A DNA stretch of 64,000 nt, taken from the NCBI GenBank assembly GCA_964609385.1, contig CAZSSM010000001.1, positions 1-64,000 on the forward strand, written 5' to 3'. Source of the DNA: CAZSSM01 sp964609385. GTDB taxonomy: Bacteria; Planctomycetota; Planctomycetia; Isosphaerales; Isosphaeraceae. The notes beneath the pieces were generated by a model. That model was not told the origin of the DNA. It saw only the letters and a program-made list of their open reading frames with translations, and searched no databases. Position 1 is the first letter of the stretch. Each line of letters starts with the position of its first letter. Position numbers and translations under genes: made by a program. Below, one piece after another: positions 36,088 to 45,149 of the stretch.

Positions 36088-36381
36088 GGTCGAGCCAACT
36101 GACCAGGTCGAACCGGAAAAGGTCCTTGAGTGTCGCGTTGTAGGGTTGGTCGCCTGAGTTGCCCGACGGGGTCATCACACAGCTATTGAGGATGGGACCG
36201 ATCCGGCTCCATCACCGACGTTGCCGGCTTGTGGCAGCAGCGATCGGCCTCGCCTTAGCCCAGCCTCCAGACTATCGTACCACTAAGGCGAAAGCGGTCC
36301 TGAGCCAAAGGCCAACACCGTCGGATTCGGGTCTTCTTCGCGACGGACAATCTCCCGCATTCGATAAAGGATCGTATTGGA
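36088..36381. other. intergenic region between divergent genes
   Basis: This 294-base stretch lies between the divergent methyltransferase and dus genes and shows no gene or RNA. An AAAGGA site at 36366-36371 fits the GTG start of dus. Confidence 0.4.
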
Positions 36382-37512
36382 GTGAGCATCGCCCTCGACT
36401 TACCGAACGTGAACGTCTCGGGATCGGTCGCTCCGGTGACTTGGCCGTCGCCGCCAGAGATCCTCCGACGGCCTCTCAGCCTGGACAGGGTTGCGATCCC
36501 GTCACGTTTCTTCCTAGCGCCGTTGGCCGGCTACACCAACCTGGCATTTCGCTTGGCGGTCCGTAGTCTGGGCGGCTTGGGACTGGCCACTACCGACTTG
36601 GTCAACGCGCGTTCCTTAATCGAGGGAACATCCAAGGCGTTCGATCTGTCCGAAACCTGCGCGGTCGACACGCCGATGTCGGTGCAGATCTACGGGCCGA
36701 AGCTCGACGAGATGGCTATAGCGACACGGGTGGCCGTCGACCGCGGCGCTCAGTTGGTCGACATCAACATGGGGTGCCCGGTCCGCAAGGTCGTCCGTTG
36801 CGGCGGCGGGTCGGCCCTGATGGCCGAGACCGACAAGGCCGTCCGACTCGTCTCTACGGTCGTGGAAGCCGCCGAGGGTCCGGTCACCGTCAAGATGCGG
36901 CTGGGCTGGGCCCAGCACAACCAGACCGCTCCCGCACAGGCCCCGCGCTTCGAGCAGGTCGGTGTGGCCGGCGTCATCGTTCATGGACGAACCCGTGCTC
37001 AGGGATTCTCAGGCGACGTCGATCGGCAAGGCATTCGAGCCGTCGTCGAGGCGGTCGAACGAATTCCGGTTGTCGGCAACGGCGACATCCGAAGCCTCCA
37101 GGACGCTGAGCGGATGTTCCGTGAGACCGGCTGTGCAGCCGTTTCGATCGGCCGCGGGGCGCTGGCCAACCCGTTTTTCTTCACGCAGCTCAAGCACTGG
37201 GCCGAGTACGGAACACCTGGTCCCGAGCCGAGCTTCGAGCAGCGGCTCGACCTTATGGCCGACCACTTCCATCGATTGCTCGCCTACCGAGGCCAGCACA
37301 TGGGCTGTATCCAGTTCCGCAAGACCCTCCGCTGGTACAGCAAGTGGACGCGGATGGCCAAATTCCTCTATCGCAACCTCATCCAGATCGCTGATGCGAT
37401 GGTCTTCGATCAGACTCTGGAGCGGATCCGACAGGTCGGCCCGATCTCACCGTTGCCCGGACACCTTGATGTTGAGGTTCCTGTGCCTAAGGGACCCATC
37501 GACAAGTGGTAG
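36382..37512 (+). CDS. dus: tRNA-dihydrouridine synthase
   Basis: This FMN enzyme reduces uridines in the tRNA D-loop. The protein has 376 residues with the family start APLAGYTNLAFR, the catalytic cysteine in MGCPVRKV, the TVKMRLGW segment, IVHGRTRAQGF and the phosphate-binding GNGDIRS and IGRGALANP blocks. The DusB subgroup fits best. A GTG start at 36382 has an AAAGGA site. The N-terminal 35 residues are an extension beyond the usual DusB start. Confidence 0.92.
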   Translation: MSIALDLPNVNVSGSVAPVTWPSPPEILRRPLSLDRVAIPSRFFLAPLAGYTNLAFRLAVRSLGGLGLATTDLVNARSLIEGTSKAFDLSETCAVDTPMSVQIYGPKLDEMAIATRVAVDRGAQLVDINMGCPVRKVVRCGGGSALMAETDKAVRLVSTVVEAAEGPVTVKMRLGWAQHNQTAPAQAPRFEQVGVAGVIVHGRTRAQGFSGDVDRQGIRAVVEAVERIPVVGNGDIRSLQDAERMFRETGCAAVSIGRGALANPFFFTQLKHWAEYGTPGPEPSFEQRLDLMADHFHRLLAYRGQHMGCIQFRKTLRWYSKWTRMAKFLYRNLIQIADAMVFDQTLERIRQVGPISPLPGHLDVEVPVPKGPIDKW

Positions 37513-37646
37513 CCAGGAATTGCAGACCGCATGGTGCCATCTGACTATGCTGGCATCTCGAGTCCGGAGGCCGGCCTGAGACGACTCAGGCTGACCTGTC
37601 GTAATGGATATGACGATTCTGTCATGATCCGAAAGCCGATAGAGGC

Positions 37647-38003
37647 TCACGCGATAAGCCGGCCGTTCGGCAGGGGTTCGACACGTCCGGGTGTTGGTCG
37701 CGGATCGCTGACGAGATGAAGCGTGTGCGGGCGATCCCAGTAGAGTCGGTTGGGATTGAGCGTCATCCGGCGCCGAGGAGGCCGTCGTTGGGAAAATTTC
37801 CCGAGGAGTTGATAGAGCAGATAGCCGAGCAGGACGATCGGAACGACGACGATCGCGGCGGCCACGCCGATCAAAAGGGCCAGACCCAAATAGCACCGCA
37901 GGATCGACAATGCGACCCGCTCCCAAAAGCTTCGGGAGTGAGGATCGAGGTCGCCAACCAACCGTTTCGAGGCGGCAGGCGTAGGACTGGATCGAACTAT
38001 CAT
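37647..38003 (-). CDS. small hypothetical membrane protein
   Basis: The ATG at 38003 gives 118 residues; upstream ATGs at 38036 and 38081 are also possible. One long hydrophobic region at about residues 38-67 (LGLALLIGVAAAIVVVPIVLLG) probably crosses the membrane once or twice. It is flanked by basic residues and followed by a polar C-terminus. No family is recognised. It is convergent with dus. Confidence 0.5.
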   Translation of the reverse strand: MIVRSSPTPAASKRLVGDLDPHSRSFWERVALSILRCYLGLALLIGVAAAIVVVPIVLLGYLLYQLLGKFSQRRPPRRRMTLNPNRLYWDRPHTLHLVSDPRPTPGRVEPLPNGRLIA

Positions 38004-38367
38004 GGGATTTGCTGGGCTCGAGTCTGGGAACGACATCCGTGAATCCCTCCGGGTCGTGCATCCGTTCTCGACGCGCTTCACCCAGTCGCGTCGCGTTCCA
38101 TCGAGCGGAAGACGTCAAAGGCAAAGGCCCGTGTCTCCACGCGTGCTCGAACGGCGCACCTCGTTCGAGGTCGCCTCTGATTCATATTATCTTCAAACTC
38201 AAGCCTTTGAACAGACGGTTCCCGAGCCAAACTGGGACGATTCTCGACCTTTCCATGGGGAACGCGACGGTTGCGCGGATCGCGAGACCTTGGTGGGTGG
38301 CGGCGCACCTGAGGGGTTTTTCCTGTCGGCTTAACCGGACAGCCCGTCGGATCATCAGTTCAGGGCA

Positions 38368-38700
38368 TCAGATGCGTTTGCGGAGCCGCTCGATGGCCGA
38401 AAGGGCTTCGTCGAGGAGATGGTGGTCTTCTTCATAGAGGTCACCGGCCTCGCGGGGGATCCGGGAGGTCATATCAGCCAGTTGGTCGCGGGCCCCGATC
38501 AGTTGGTGGTAGATCCGTGTGTAGTGGGTGCGGTCTTTTTCGTCGCGGATCACGGAGAGCTTACGACGGCACTCGTCAAGCAGTTGATTGCAACCCTTGA
38601 GGTGTTGTTCCAAGACAGGTCGTTCGCTGTAGTGGGTCCGCTCGGGGTAAGACGGATTGGCCAGTGGATGAGACGGCCGGGCGGGCAGGGATTCGCTCAT
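38368..38700 (-). CDS. hypothetical helical protein
   Basis: The ATG at 38700 gives 110 residues: a proline-rich N-terminus, then a charged, strongly helical region (VLEQHLKGCNQLLDECRRKL, DQLADMTSRI, LLDEALSAIERLRKRI). The pattern suggests a small coiled-coil or helical-bundle protein. It lies downstream of kdsB on the same strand, 71 bases away. The function is unknown. Confidence 0.6.
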   Translation of the reverse strand: MSESLPARPSHPLANPSYPERTHYSERPVLEQHLKGCNQLLDECRRKLSVIRDEKDRTHYTRIYHQLIGARDQLADMTSRIPREAGDLYEEDHHLLDEALSAIERLRKRI

Positions 38701-38771
38701 GAGAGGCTCTCGGGACCGGGCAGGGGGAGGCGATGGCACGTCCTCATCTTAGCAACCGGTCTCCGGGTCCG

Positions 38772-39569
38772 TCACGCGGCGTCGGTTTGCTGTCGATCGC
38801 GAACCCGCCGGACGAATCGCCGATAGTCCTCGGAGGTGTCGATGCCACCGAAACCGGCCCGGTCGACGTGCCCGACGCGGATCGCATGGCCGGCTTCCAG
38901 AACTCGGAGTTGTTCCAGCGACTCGATCGCCTCCAGTCGTGAGGCTGGTAGGGTCGGCCAGACGTCGATCAGGAAGTCGCGGCGGAACGCATAGAGGCCC
39001 AAGTGGAGGCGAGCCCCCGAGTCGTCGGGCAGCGCTTTGGGATCGGCCCGATGGAACGGGATCGGTGCCCGGGAAAAGTACAGGGCGTTCCCATTTCGAT
39101 TGCAGACGACTTTGACGCGGGCCGGGTCGCGATAGGCCGTCGGGTCGTTCAAGGGAGCGGAGAGCGTTGCCATGGGCGCTTCAGGATGACCGGCCAACTC
39201 CTCGACGAGTTGGTCGATGTGATCGGGCTCGACCTCCGGTTCGTCGCCTTGAACATTAACAATCAAGGTCGCCTCGGGGATCCGCGACGCGGCCTCCAGG
39301 ACGCGGTCGGTCCCGCTCCGATGATCCTCGCGGGTCATCGTGGCCTCAGCGCCAACCGCCTCGACCGCCTCGACGATCCGCACATCATCGGTCGCCACGA
39401 CGACCCGGTCGACCCGACGAGCCCGACCGACCGCCTCGATGACATACTGGATCAGCGGGCGCCCCGTGTCGTTCAGGAGGGCTTTGCCGGGCAAACGGGT
39501 CGATCCGAATCGCGCGGGGATGATCGCCACGACCGGACGGATTCGGGGCCAGTGGCCTGTCGTCGACAT
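38772..39569 (-). CDS. kdsB: 3-deoxy-manno-octulosonate cytidylyltransferase
   Basis: KdsB activates Kdo to CMP-Kdo for LPS assembly in the cytoplasm. The ATG at 39569 gives 265 residues. The N-terminal AIIPARFGSTRLPGKAL is the nucleotide-binding motif, and VVATDD, the NVQGDEPE metal-binding motif and the YFSRAPIPF segment follow. The C-terminal LEQLRVLEAGHAI is also typical. With hldE and lptB it shows that this organism makes Kdo/heptose LPS. Confidence 0.95.
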   Translation of the reverse strand: MSTTGHWPRIRPVVAIIPARFGSTRLPGKALLNDTGRPLIQYVIEAVGRARRVDRVVVATDDVRIVEAVEAVGAEATMTREDHRSGTDRVLEAASRIPEATLIVNVQGDEPEVEPDHIDQLVEELAGHPEAPMATLSAPLNDPTAYRDPARVKVVCNRNGNALYFSRAPIPFHRADPKALPDDSGARLHLGLYAFRRDFLIDVWPTLPASRLEAIESLEQLRVLEAGHAIRVGHVDRAGFGGIDTSEDYRRFVRRVRDRQQTDAA

Positions 39570-39706
39570 CCGATAGGTCCCTTTGTCAAGAGGAAAACCG
39601 GTCGAGGTCACCCGAACGATCGGCCAGATCGCCTCGCGAGTCCGGGGCTGGCCCCCGAGGTTCTGCGACCTTCGGGAATTATTCGCCCGTCAGGAGGGAC
39701 CGAGGC

Positions 39707-41122
39707 TTGAACCAACCACGACGATCGCGTGGGCATTGCCCCGAGGTCTCCAGGCTGGAGCCGCGACAAATGCTCGATGCGGGTGGGTTCGTCAACGTGA
39801 CGACCCCGATCGAGCACACCCCGCTCACGATGCAGCCGGCCGAAATGGCCAAGTCATCATCGACGTCCGTCCCATCCGGTCAAGCCGATCTGGAACGGGC
39901 GTTCCGGGAGGCCCGCGACCGGTTCGGCGTCGACGGCTCGGGGCTGACGGTCGCCGTGATCGATACCGGTTGGGACAACGAGCATCCGTCGTTGACCTCC
40001 GCATCGATGCGGATCGTCGGCGGCTACGACTTCGCCGAATCGGACGACGATCCCGACAGCGATGGCCATTCGCACGGGACGGCCGTCACCAGCTTGCTCC
40101 TGACCGATGCATCGGGGGGGAACGGACCGGTCCCTGGAGCCGACCTGGTCGCGCTCCGCGTTTACGACGATGACGGCGCCAGCGACTTCGTCTGGATCGC
40201 TGAGGCCCTCCGCTGGGTGATCGAACACCACGAGACCTTTAACATCAGCGCGGTCAACCTCTCGACCAGCGACGGTCGAAACTATCAAGCAGACGCGGCG
40301 CTCCGGGTCGCGGGTGTCGGCCGCGAGGTGGCCGACCTCATCGCCCAGCTCCGTACGCTCGACATCCCGGTTATTTCGGCGGCCGGTAACGCGTTCGATG
40401 GTCAGCCGGGCATGGGCTTCGCCGCGATCGTGCCTGAGACGATCAGCGTCACGGCCAGTGATTCTAACGGACGCTTGCTTGACGCGGCCCAACGGCTTGG
40501 AGCGGCCTATTCGCTCACCGCGTCGACCGACGTCGCCGCACCCGGCGCAGGGTTCGAGGCCGCCGTCGACGGAGGGGGCACTGCGCCGGTCTCCGGAACC
40601 AGCTTCGCCGCCCCTTGGGTCACCTCCGCCGTCGTCCTGATGCAGGACCTCTATCGAGACCGATTCGGCGCCTTGCCTAGCGTCGACCACCTCGAGTCTT
40701 GGCTGCAAGCCGGGACGGCTTCGGCCTTTGATCCGTTCGGATACGGGCGGATCCCATTGCTTGACCTCGAGGCAGCGTTGGAGTCCGTCCCGTTGCCTTC
40801 GACGGTCGAGCCAGCGATCCCCGATGTCGGATCGGGAGCAACAGGATCGCCGTGGCCAGGTCAAGGGAGTGGACCGAACGCTCCGTTCAGGGCGACTCGG
40901 CCCTCGGCGATCCTCGCCCGGTCGGGATCGTCGGAGGTCCCGTTCCGCTCCTCGATTTGGGCGGGACGGTCATCCGCCTCACCCTGGTCGGTGAGGGCCT
41001 GGCCAAGCCGCTCGGTGTCTCCATGGTCATCTTTGGCTTGGTCTCGGCCAATTCCAGAGCGGTTCATCGATCGCGTGTCCGGACCCAGCGATCTCCGAGT
41101 CGGCCGGTCCTGGTGGTGGTGA
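39707..41122 (+). CDS. S8 subtilisin-like peptidase with LEPR motif; possible frameshift near C-terminus
   Basis: The N-terminus carries a LEPRQMLDA segment of the planctomycete LEPR-XLL type, found on secreted or surface proteins. The subtilase triad is present: Asp in AVIDTGWD, His in DGHSHGTA and Ser in SGTSFAAPW. The catalytic domain runs from about residue 60 to 360. After about residue 385 the sequence becomes Ser/Trp/Arg-rich and unprotein-like, while another frame from about 40830 encodes a smoother hydrophobic-alternating stretch (LLDLGGTVIRLTLVGEG). A one-base frameshift, real or from assembly, is likely. The catalytic part is intact. Confidence 0.8.
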   Translation: MNQPRRSRGHCPEVSRLEPRQMLDAGGFVNVTTPIEHTPLTMQPAEMAKSSSTSVPSGQADLERAFREARDRFGVDGSGLTVAVIDTGWDNEHPSLTSASMRIVGGYDFAESDDDPDSDGHSHGTAVTSLLLTDASGGNGPVPGADLVALRVYDDDGASDFVWIAEALRWVIEHHETFNISAVNLSTSDGRNYQADAALRVAGVGREVADLIAQLRTLDIPVISAAGNAFDGQPGMGFAAIVPETISVTASDSNGRLLDAAQRLGAAYSLTASTDVAAPGAGFEAAVDGGGTAPVSGTSFAAPWVTSAVVLMQDLYRDRFGALPSVDHLESWLQAGTASAFDPFGYGRIPLLDLEAALESVPLPSTVEPAIPDVGSGATGSPWPGQGSGPNAPFRATRPSAILARSGSSEVPFRSSIWAGRSSASPWSVRAWPSRSVSPWSSLAWSRPIPERFIDRVSGPSDLRVGRSWWW

Positions 41123-41188
41123 GTCTCGCACAAGCAGCCTACAATCGGCTTCGGAGCGAGTCGCCAACGCGAGCATGGAGTCGTCGCC

Positions 41189-41929
41189 TTGAGCACATCG
41201 AGCACCCATATGAAGGCCGCGATCGTTACCGGAGCCGGCAGCGGGATCGGCCGAGCGGTCGCTAATGTCCTACACAGCATGGATTTCCGCGTCGCCCTGG
41301 TCGGCCGCAATCCACGCAAGCTGGAGGCGGTTCAAAAGGAGCTCTCCGGCAAGGCCGAGACGCTCTTGGCTTCGGTCGACGTCTCCGATCGCGATGAGGT
41401 CCGCGCCATGGTCGAGCGGACCGTCGAGACGTTTGGACGGATCGACGTGCTGGTTTGCAACGCCGGGGTCAACGTCTCGCCGCGCGACCTGGAACACCTC
41501 GACCCGAGTGACTGGGACCGGATGATCGCCACGAATCTGACCGGCGCGTTCAACCTCGTTCACTTTGTTTTACCCGAGATGCGACGTCGGAAAGACGGTC
41601 TGATCATCCAGGTCGCCTCGATCGCCGGGACGCGGGCCAGTCGACTCGCCGGCGCGGGCTACTCGGCCAGCAAGTACGGCCAAGCGGCCTTGGGGCTGGG
41701 CATTGGCTTGGAGGAGGGCGAGCACGGAGTCCGCTCGACGGTCATCTATCCCGGAGAGGTCAACACGCCGATCCTCGAGGCCCGGCCGCAGCCAGTCCCT
41801 GACGAACGGAAAAAGCAAATCCTTCAACCCCTGGACGTCGCCGAAGCCGTTCGGTTCCTCGTCGAACTCGACCCCCGTGCCCGCGTCCCCCAACTGGTCA
41901 TGACCCCCACAGTCGATCCCTGGTCCTGA
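41189..41929 (+). CDS. SDR family oxidoreductase
   Basis: This short-chain dehydrogenase/reductase has up to 246 residues. The cofactor motif is TGAGSGIG, followed by CNAGVN, the catalytic serine in VASIAG and the YSASK motif. The TTG at 41189 has a GGAG site 8 bases upstream; the ATG at 41210, directly before the cofactor motif, is the alternative. The substrate is unknown. It lies just upstream of yjbQ. Confidence 0.9.
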   Translation: MSTSSTHMKAAIVTGAGSGIGRAVANVLHSMDFRVALVGRNPRKLEAVQKELSGKAETLLASVDVSDRDEVRAMVERTVETFGRIDVLVCNAGVNVSPRDLEHLDPSDWDRMIATNLTGAFNLVHFVLPEMRRRKDGLIIQVASIAGTRASRLAGAGYSASKYGQAALGLGIGLEEGEHGVRSTVIYPGEVNTPILEARPQPVPDERKKQILQPLDVAEAVRFLVELDPRARVPQLVMTPTVDPWS

Positions 41930-42011
41930 GCGGCCGATATCTCTCCGGGCGGGATCCTGGAACGACAGACTTCTAGACGCTCCGCTTCGGCGTCTCTAGT
42001 GAGACTTCCCG

Positions 42012-42434
42012 ATGAAATCGATCACCCGCCACTTGACGTTCAACATCCCGTCGCGGATGGATTTCGTGAACATCACACCGAAGGTCGAAGAGGTCCTAGT
42101 CGAAAGCGGGATCCGCGAAGGACTTTGCTTGGTCAACGCGATGCACATCACCGCGTCGGTCTTCATCAATGACGACGAAACGGGCCTGCACGACGACTAC
42201 AAGAAGTGGCTCGAAGGGTTGGCCCCTTTCGATGCCTCCCCACAACGGTATGCCCACAACCGGACCGGCGAGGACAACGCCGACGCGCATATGAAGCGTC
42301 AGGTCATGGGCCGTGAGGTCGTCGTTGCCGTCACCGACGGCAAGCTCGACTTCGGACCGTGGGAGCAGATCTTCTACGGCGAGTTCGATGGTCGCAGGCC
42401 CAAGCGGGTGCTGGTCAAAGTCATCGGAGAGTAG
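42012..42434 (+). CDS. yjbQ: YjbQ family protein (UPF0047)
   Basis: The protein has 140 residues and matches the YjbQ/UPF0047 family, some members of which show weak thiamine-phosphate synthase activity. Conserved segments are NAMHITASVFINDDE, the AHNRTGEDNADAHMKRQ block with its histidines, and LDFGPWEQIFYGEFDG. A small GC-rich hairpin lies between the SDR stop and this start. Confidence 0.9.
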   Translation: MKSITRHLTFNIPSRMDFVNITPKVEEVLVESGIREGLCLVNAMHITASVFINDDETGLHDDYKKWLEGLAPFDASPQRYAHNRTGEDNADAHMKRQVMGREVVVAVTDGKLDFGPWEQIFYGEFDGRRPKRVLVKVIGE

Positions 42435-42632
42435 AAAGAAATGAAACATGAGTTCTTACGAATTACTCAGTTGCCCCTCATGCAAACAATAATGTCACTT
42501 TCTATTATAAACAGAACAACTAGACACAAGAACACGCTCAACAATTCCACCTATGCCGAATCACTTTCCCCAAAGCGACGATAAGGCACCGTTTGGAGTC
42601 TCTTTTTTCCGCACTTTTTCTGAGAATGTGAT

Positions 42633-42904
42633 TTGGAGAACCTCACACTTCCTCGCACGTTTCTCGGCAAGTCTGAAATTGGGCCGCTTTGGTCCAAGAG
42701 TACCGACCTGTCCGAATCCAACCTTTGTTGGAATGATTTCAACGAACTCAATTTCAAGGACGCCGCCTTATTTGGAAGCGGTCTGCGTGCTTCCCTCTAC
42801 AACAGCATCGAAGCCTCAAGAACGCTAACCTTCGCTTACCCACCTTCAATTCCTGCGATTTCATAGGTGCGAATACACAGGGATCAAAACTGACCCGCGA
42901 ATAA
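42633..42904 (+). pseudogene. pentapeptide-repeat protein fragment, frameshifted
   Basis: From about 42690 the frame reads TDLSESNLCWNDFNELNF and continues with DAALFGSGLRASLY, giving Leu/Phe every fifth residue, the hallmark of a pentapeptide beta-helix. At about 42815 this pattern stops, but a shifted frame continues with LKNANLRLPTF, then CDFIGANTQGSKL, in the same five-residue register, ending at TAA near 42904. A one-base change therefore broke the gene. The upstream part is also short, so the copy is probably 5'-truncated. Confidence 0.6.
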
Positions 42905-43035
42905 GCTGGTGCCATTGGTTTAACTAACAAAAGACGAAACATGACTACCCGACACAAATCTGATAAGCAAGAAACTGCCTTGGTTAGCAAAACCAAATTA
43001 ATTTTATTTACTAACGATGAATATACAAGATAAAT

Positions 43036-43431
43036 TTGCACATTTTTAACATGTCGCTTCGGTTCCCCAGTTCGAGTTATGAACTCAAGGTCGTGATTCT
43101 TGAGCAAGTCGATGGGCGGGAGACATTCTGGGAATTTGTGCGGGTTATTTGCGATCACAAACCAGACGAGATTGGTCGGCCAACCAACGCACATGCCCGT
43201 GGAACAAATGGCTGGGAGAATCACACAAGAGAAGAGTTCCTTGGGGCGCCAATCGCTTGGGCGGATGGTTCGAATTTCAGGATCAACCAAGAGCTTCGGA
43301 ACGTGACTGCTCAGAAAATTCGCATACATCTTATCGAAGACAAATGCTTGTCTCAACGGAAATTGCCTGAGCGGCTTATCAAGGTCCACTCCACCGACGT
43401 CGTGAATCCGGTCGAGGTCTTAGGAGAGTAA
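43036..43431 (+). CDS. doubtful hypothetical protein in low-GC patch
   Basis: This 131-codon frame begins MHIFNMSLRFPSSSYELKV and ends HSTDVVNPVEVLGE. The composition is plausible but no family is recognised. A 211-codon frame runs antisense through the same stretch, so the coding strand is not settled. ATG codons at 43036 and 43051 are both possible starts. Confidence 0.3.
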   Translation: MHIFNMSLRFPSSSYELKVVILEQVDGRETFWEFVRVICDHKPDEIGRPTNAHARGTNGWENHTREEFLGAPIAWADGSNFRINQELRNVTAQKIRIHLIEDKCLSQRKLPERLIKVHSTDVVNPVEVLGE

Positions 43432-43584
43432 CACGATCTTGCCCCCGAGGAGGATCGTGGTTGGGAGCAGCGAGTCGTTGACCATTTCAAAGGCCGAATC
43501 AGGATTGCAGTCGGGCTATCTCGAGGAGATTCCACGCCCCGATCGCGGGTCGACGTGGTATAACGTCCCTCCAGTGTCAAGGCC

Positions 43585-44322
43585 ATGCGACCACCTATCG
43601 AGGGAGATCCGTTGGGGTCACGCACGACACGTCTCCTCATGTTTTGGGTCTTTGCTGCGATCGTGATCCAGGCGATCCCCTGGATCGTGGGACTTCGCGA
43701 TCGGACGATTGAGGAGGCCATCGCACAAGGGGAAGCGCGGATCGAGGCTCGGTTGGTATCCGACGCGGCCGATCCCGACGAGCTCCGAACGTCGCTGTTG
43801 GTTCAACGGCAAACACGCCCTTTTTGGCGGACCCTGATCCTCATCGGGGATCTGGTCGCGGAGCCCTCGGCGATCGTCTTGCGACCGCTGGTGGTCGCTT
43901 GGATACTGACGGCCTTGGCGGCATACCGCGGTCGCGGCGGCGGAGATGACGAGGTGGTCTGGAAGTCGGTCGTCGCCTGGCAGGGGGTTTGGGTGGTTGG
44001 ATTGGCCGTCCGCGCGGGATTGATGGTGACCTTGCGTCGCGTCGATGTGGAGACCTCAGCGACCCTCTTGCTTTCCGTGGGTCAGGTCGATGCGGTCATT
44101 TGGGTTGGCCTTCGCCAACTGGAGGGGTTCGCGATTCTTGGTTGGCTGGGTATCTTGCTCTCGACCTGGCGGGCTGGGCGGGTCGGACCGTGGACGGCCC
44201 TGGGTTTAGTCGTCGGGCTGGCGACTGTTGAGGCTGCGCTCCGGGTCGGTCTGCAATTGGTGATCGAGGCGGGCTTGCGGACGACGCTCGAGGAACTCAT
44301 CCTATCGCTCAACGAACGGTGA
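43585..44322 (+). CDS. hypothetical polytopic membrane protein
   Basis: The 245-residue protein has about five hydrophobic segments: residues 16-36, 85-112, 128-148, 165-200 and 207-225. A charged loop (about 40-80) follows the first helix. The pattern resembles Yip1-like membrane proteins, but the similarity is too weak for assignment. It lies 28 bases before the cytidine deaminase gene and is probably co-transcribed. Confidence 0.7.
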   Translation: MRPPIEGDPLGSRTTRLLMFWVFAAIVIQAIPWIVGLRDRTIEEAIAQGEARIEARLVSDAADPDELRTSLLVQRQTRPFWRTLILIGDLVAEPSAIVLRPLVVAWILTALAAYRGRGGGDDEVVWKSVVAWQGVWVVGLAVRAGLMVTLRRVDVETSATLLLSVGQVDAVIWVGLRQLEGFAILGWLGILLSTWRAGRVGPWTALGLVVGLATVEAALRVGLQLVIEAGLRTTLEELILSLNER

Positions 44323-44349
44323 AGCCCATCGACCTTTAGGGGCTCGTCT

Positions 44350-44838
44350 ATGCTGGGTCGGCTGATCACTCGGCAACCCGAACCGTCACCGCCAGCCCTG
44401 CCTTCGGCGATCGAGAAGACGCTGATCGCTGAGGCGAAGGCGGCGTCCAAGCGGGCCTACTGCCCGTACAGCCAGTTCCGCGTCGGCGCAGCGGTATTGG
44501 GTACCGACGGCCGAGTCGTCTCCGGTTGCAACGTCGAGAACGCCTCTTACGGCCTGACCCTGTGCGCTGAGCGCGTCGCGACCGTCCGAGCTATCGCCGA
44601 AGGGTCGACTCAGCTCAAAGCACTGGTCGTTTACACCCCGACGTCCGAGCCGACACTGCCCTGTGGCGCCTGTCGCCAAGTCCTCTTCGAGTTCGGCCCC
44701 GAACTGCTCGTGATCTGTGTCGGACAGGGCGATCGGGCAATCCGCCGCACACTCGCCGAACTCTTGCCCGACGCCTTCGGACCTCGAGATCTGCAACAAG
44801 CCGTGCCTAATGGCCCGAACACGACAGGCTCAGATTGA
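44350..44838 (+). CDS. cdd: cytidine deaminase
   Basis: The protein deaminates cytidine and deoxycytidine in pyrimidine salvage. It has 162 residues, starting about 25 residues before the conserved core (YCPYSQFRVGAA). The zinc site is complete: CAE in TLCAERVA and the pair of cysteines in PCGACRQ. The substrate-binding GCNVENASYG is present. The length is slightly above the usual 130-140 because of both tails. Confidence 0.94.
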   Translation: MLGRLITRQPEPSPPALPSAIEKTLIAEAKAASKRAYCPYSQFRVGAAVLGTDGRVVSGCNVENASYGLTLCAERVATVRAIAEGSTQLKALVVYTPTSEPTLPCGACRQVLFEFGPELLVICVGQGDRAIRRTLAELLPDAFGPRDLQQAVPNGPNTTGSD

Positions 44839-45149
44839 CTGGGACGGGAGCCGTCAGTGTCGGTACCCGAGACCATCCCCCATCCACCCCGGTCGACCTA
44901 ATCCAAACCGAACGTCGGAACGATCCTGGGAAAACCGCTCCGTGGGGTGTTCGGTCGTGATCGGGTCGTTTATCCCATAAAGAATCCAGAGCGGAGACGA
45001 AACCCTGTCGTCCCGCACGTTTGTATCTCGACCGCGCTATGGGCCTCTGGCTTGGAGGGTCGAGACAGGGAAGCCACTGCCAAAAAATGCAAGTGTTGGT
45101 CATAAATGTCAGTGGTCCCGAGTCGCCTCAGAGGAGGTCGTGAGACGGT
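44839..45149. other. intergenic region before efflux operon
   Basis: No gene is visible in this 311-base stretch. AGAGGAGG just before 45150 is the ribosome binding site of the adaptor gene. CCCTGTC and GACAGGG form a distant inverted repeat (about 50 bases apart). The efflux promoter is probably here. Confidence 0.4.

Larger units (their letters stand above)
42435..43584. other. low-GC patch with gene remnants
   Basis: This 1150-base stretch is clearly lower in GC than its flanks. It contains a frameshifted pentapeptide-repeat gene fragment (42633-42904) and a weakly supported frame at 43036-43431. The remainder has no recognisable gene. It looks like a degraded insertion. Confidence 0.5.

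Noticed and set aside
42754..43389. 211-codon minus-strand frame in the low-GC patch
   Set aside because: It runs through the pentapeptide remnant in antisense and has no recognisable family; stop-poor by chance is likely.
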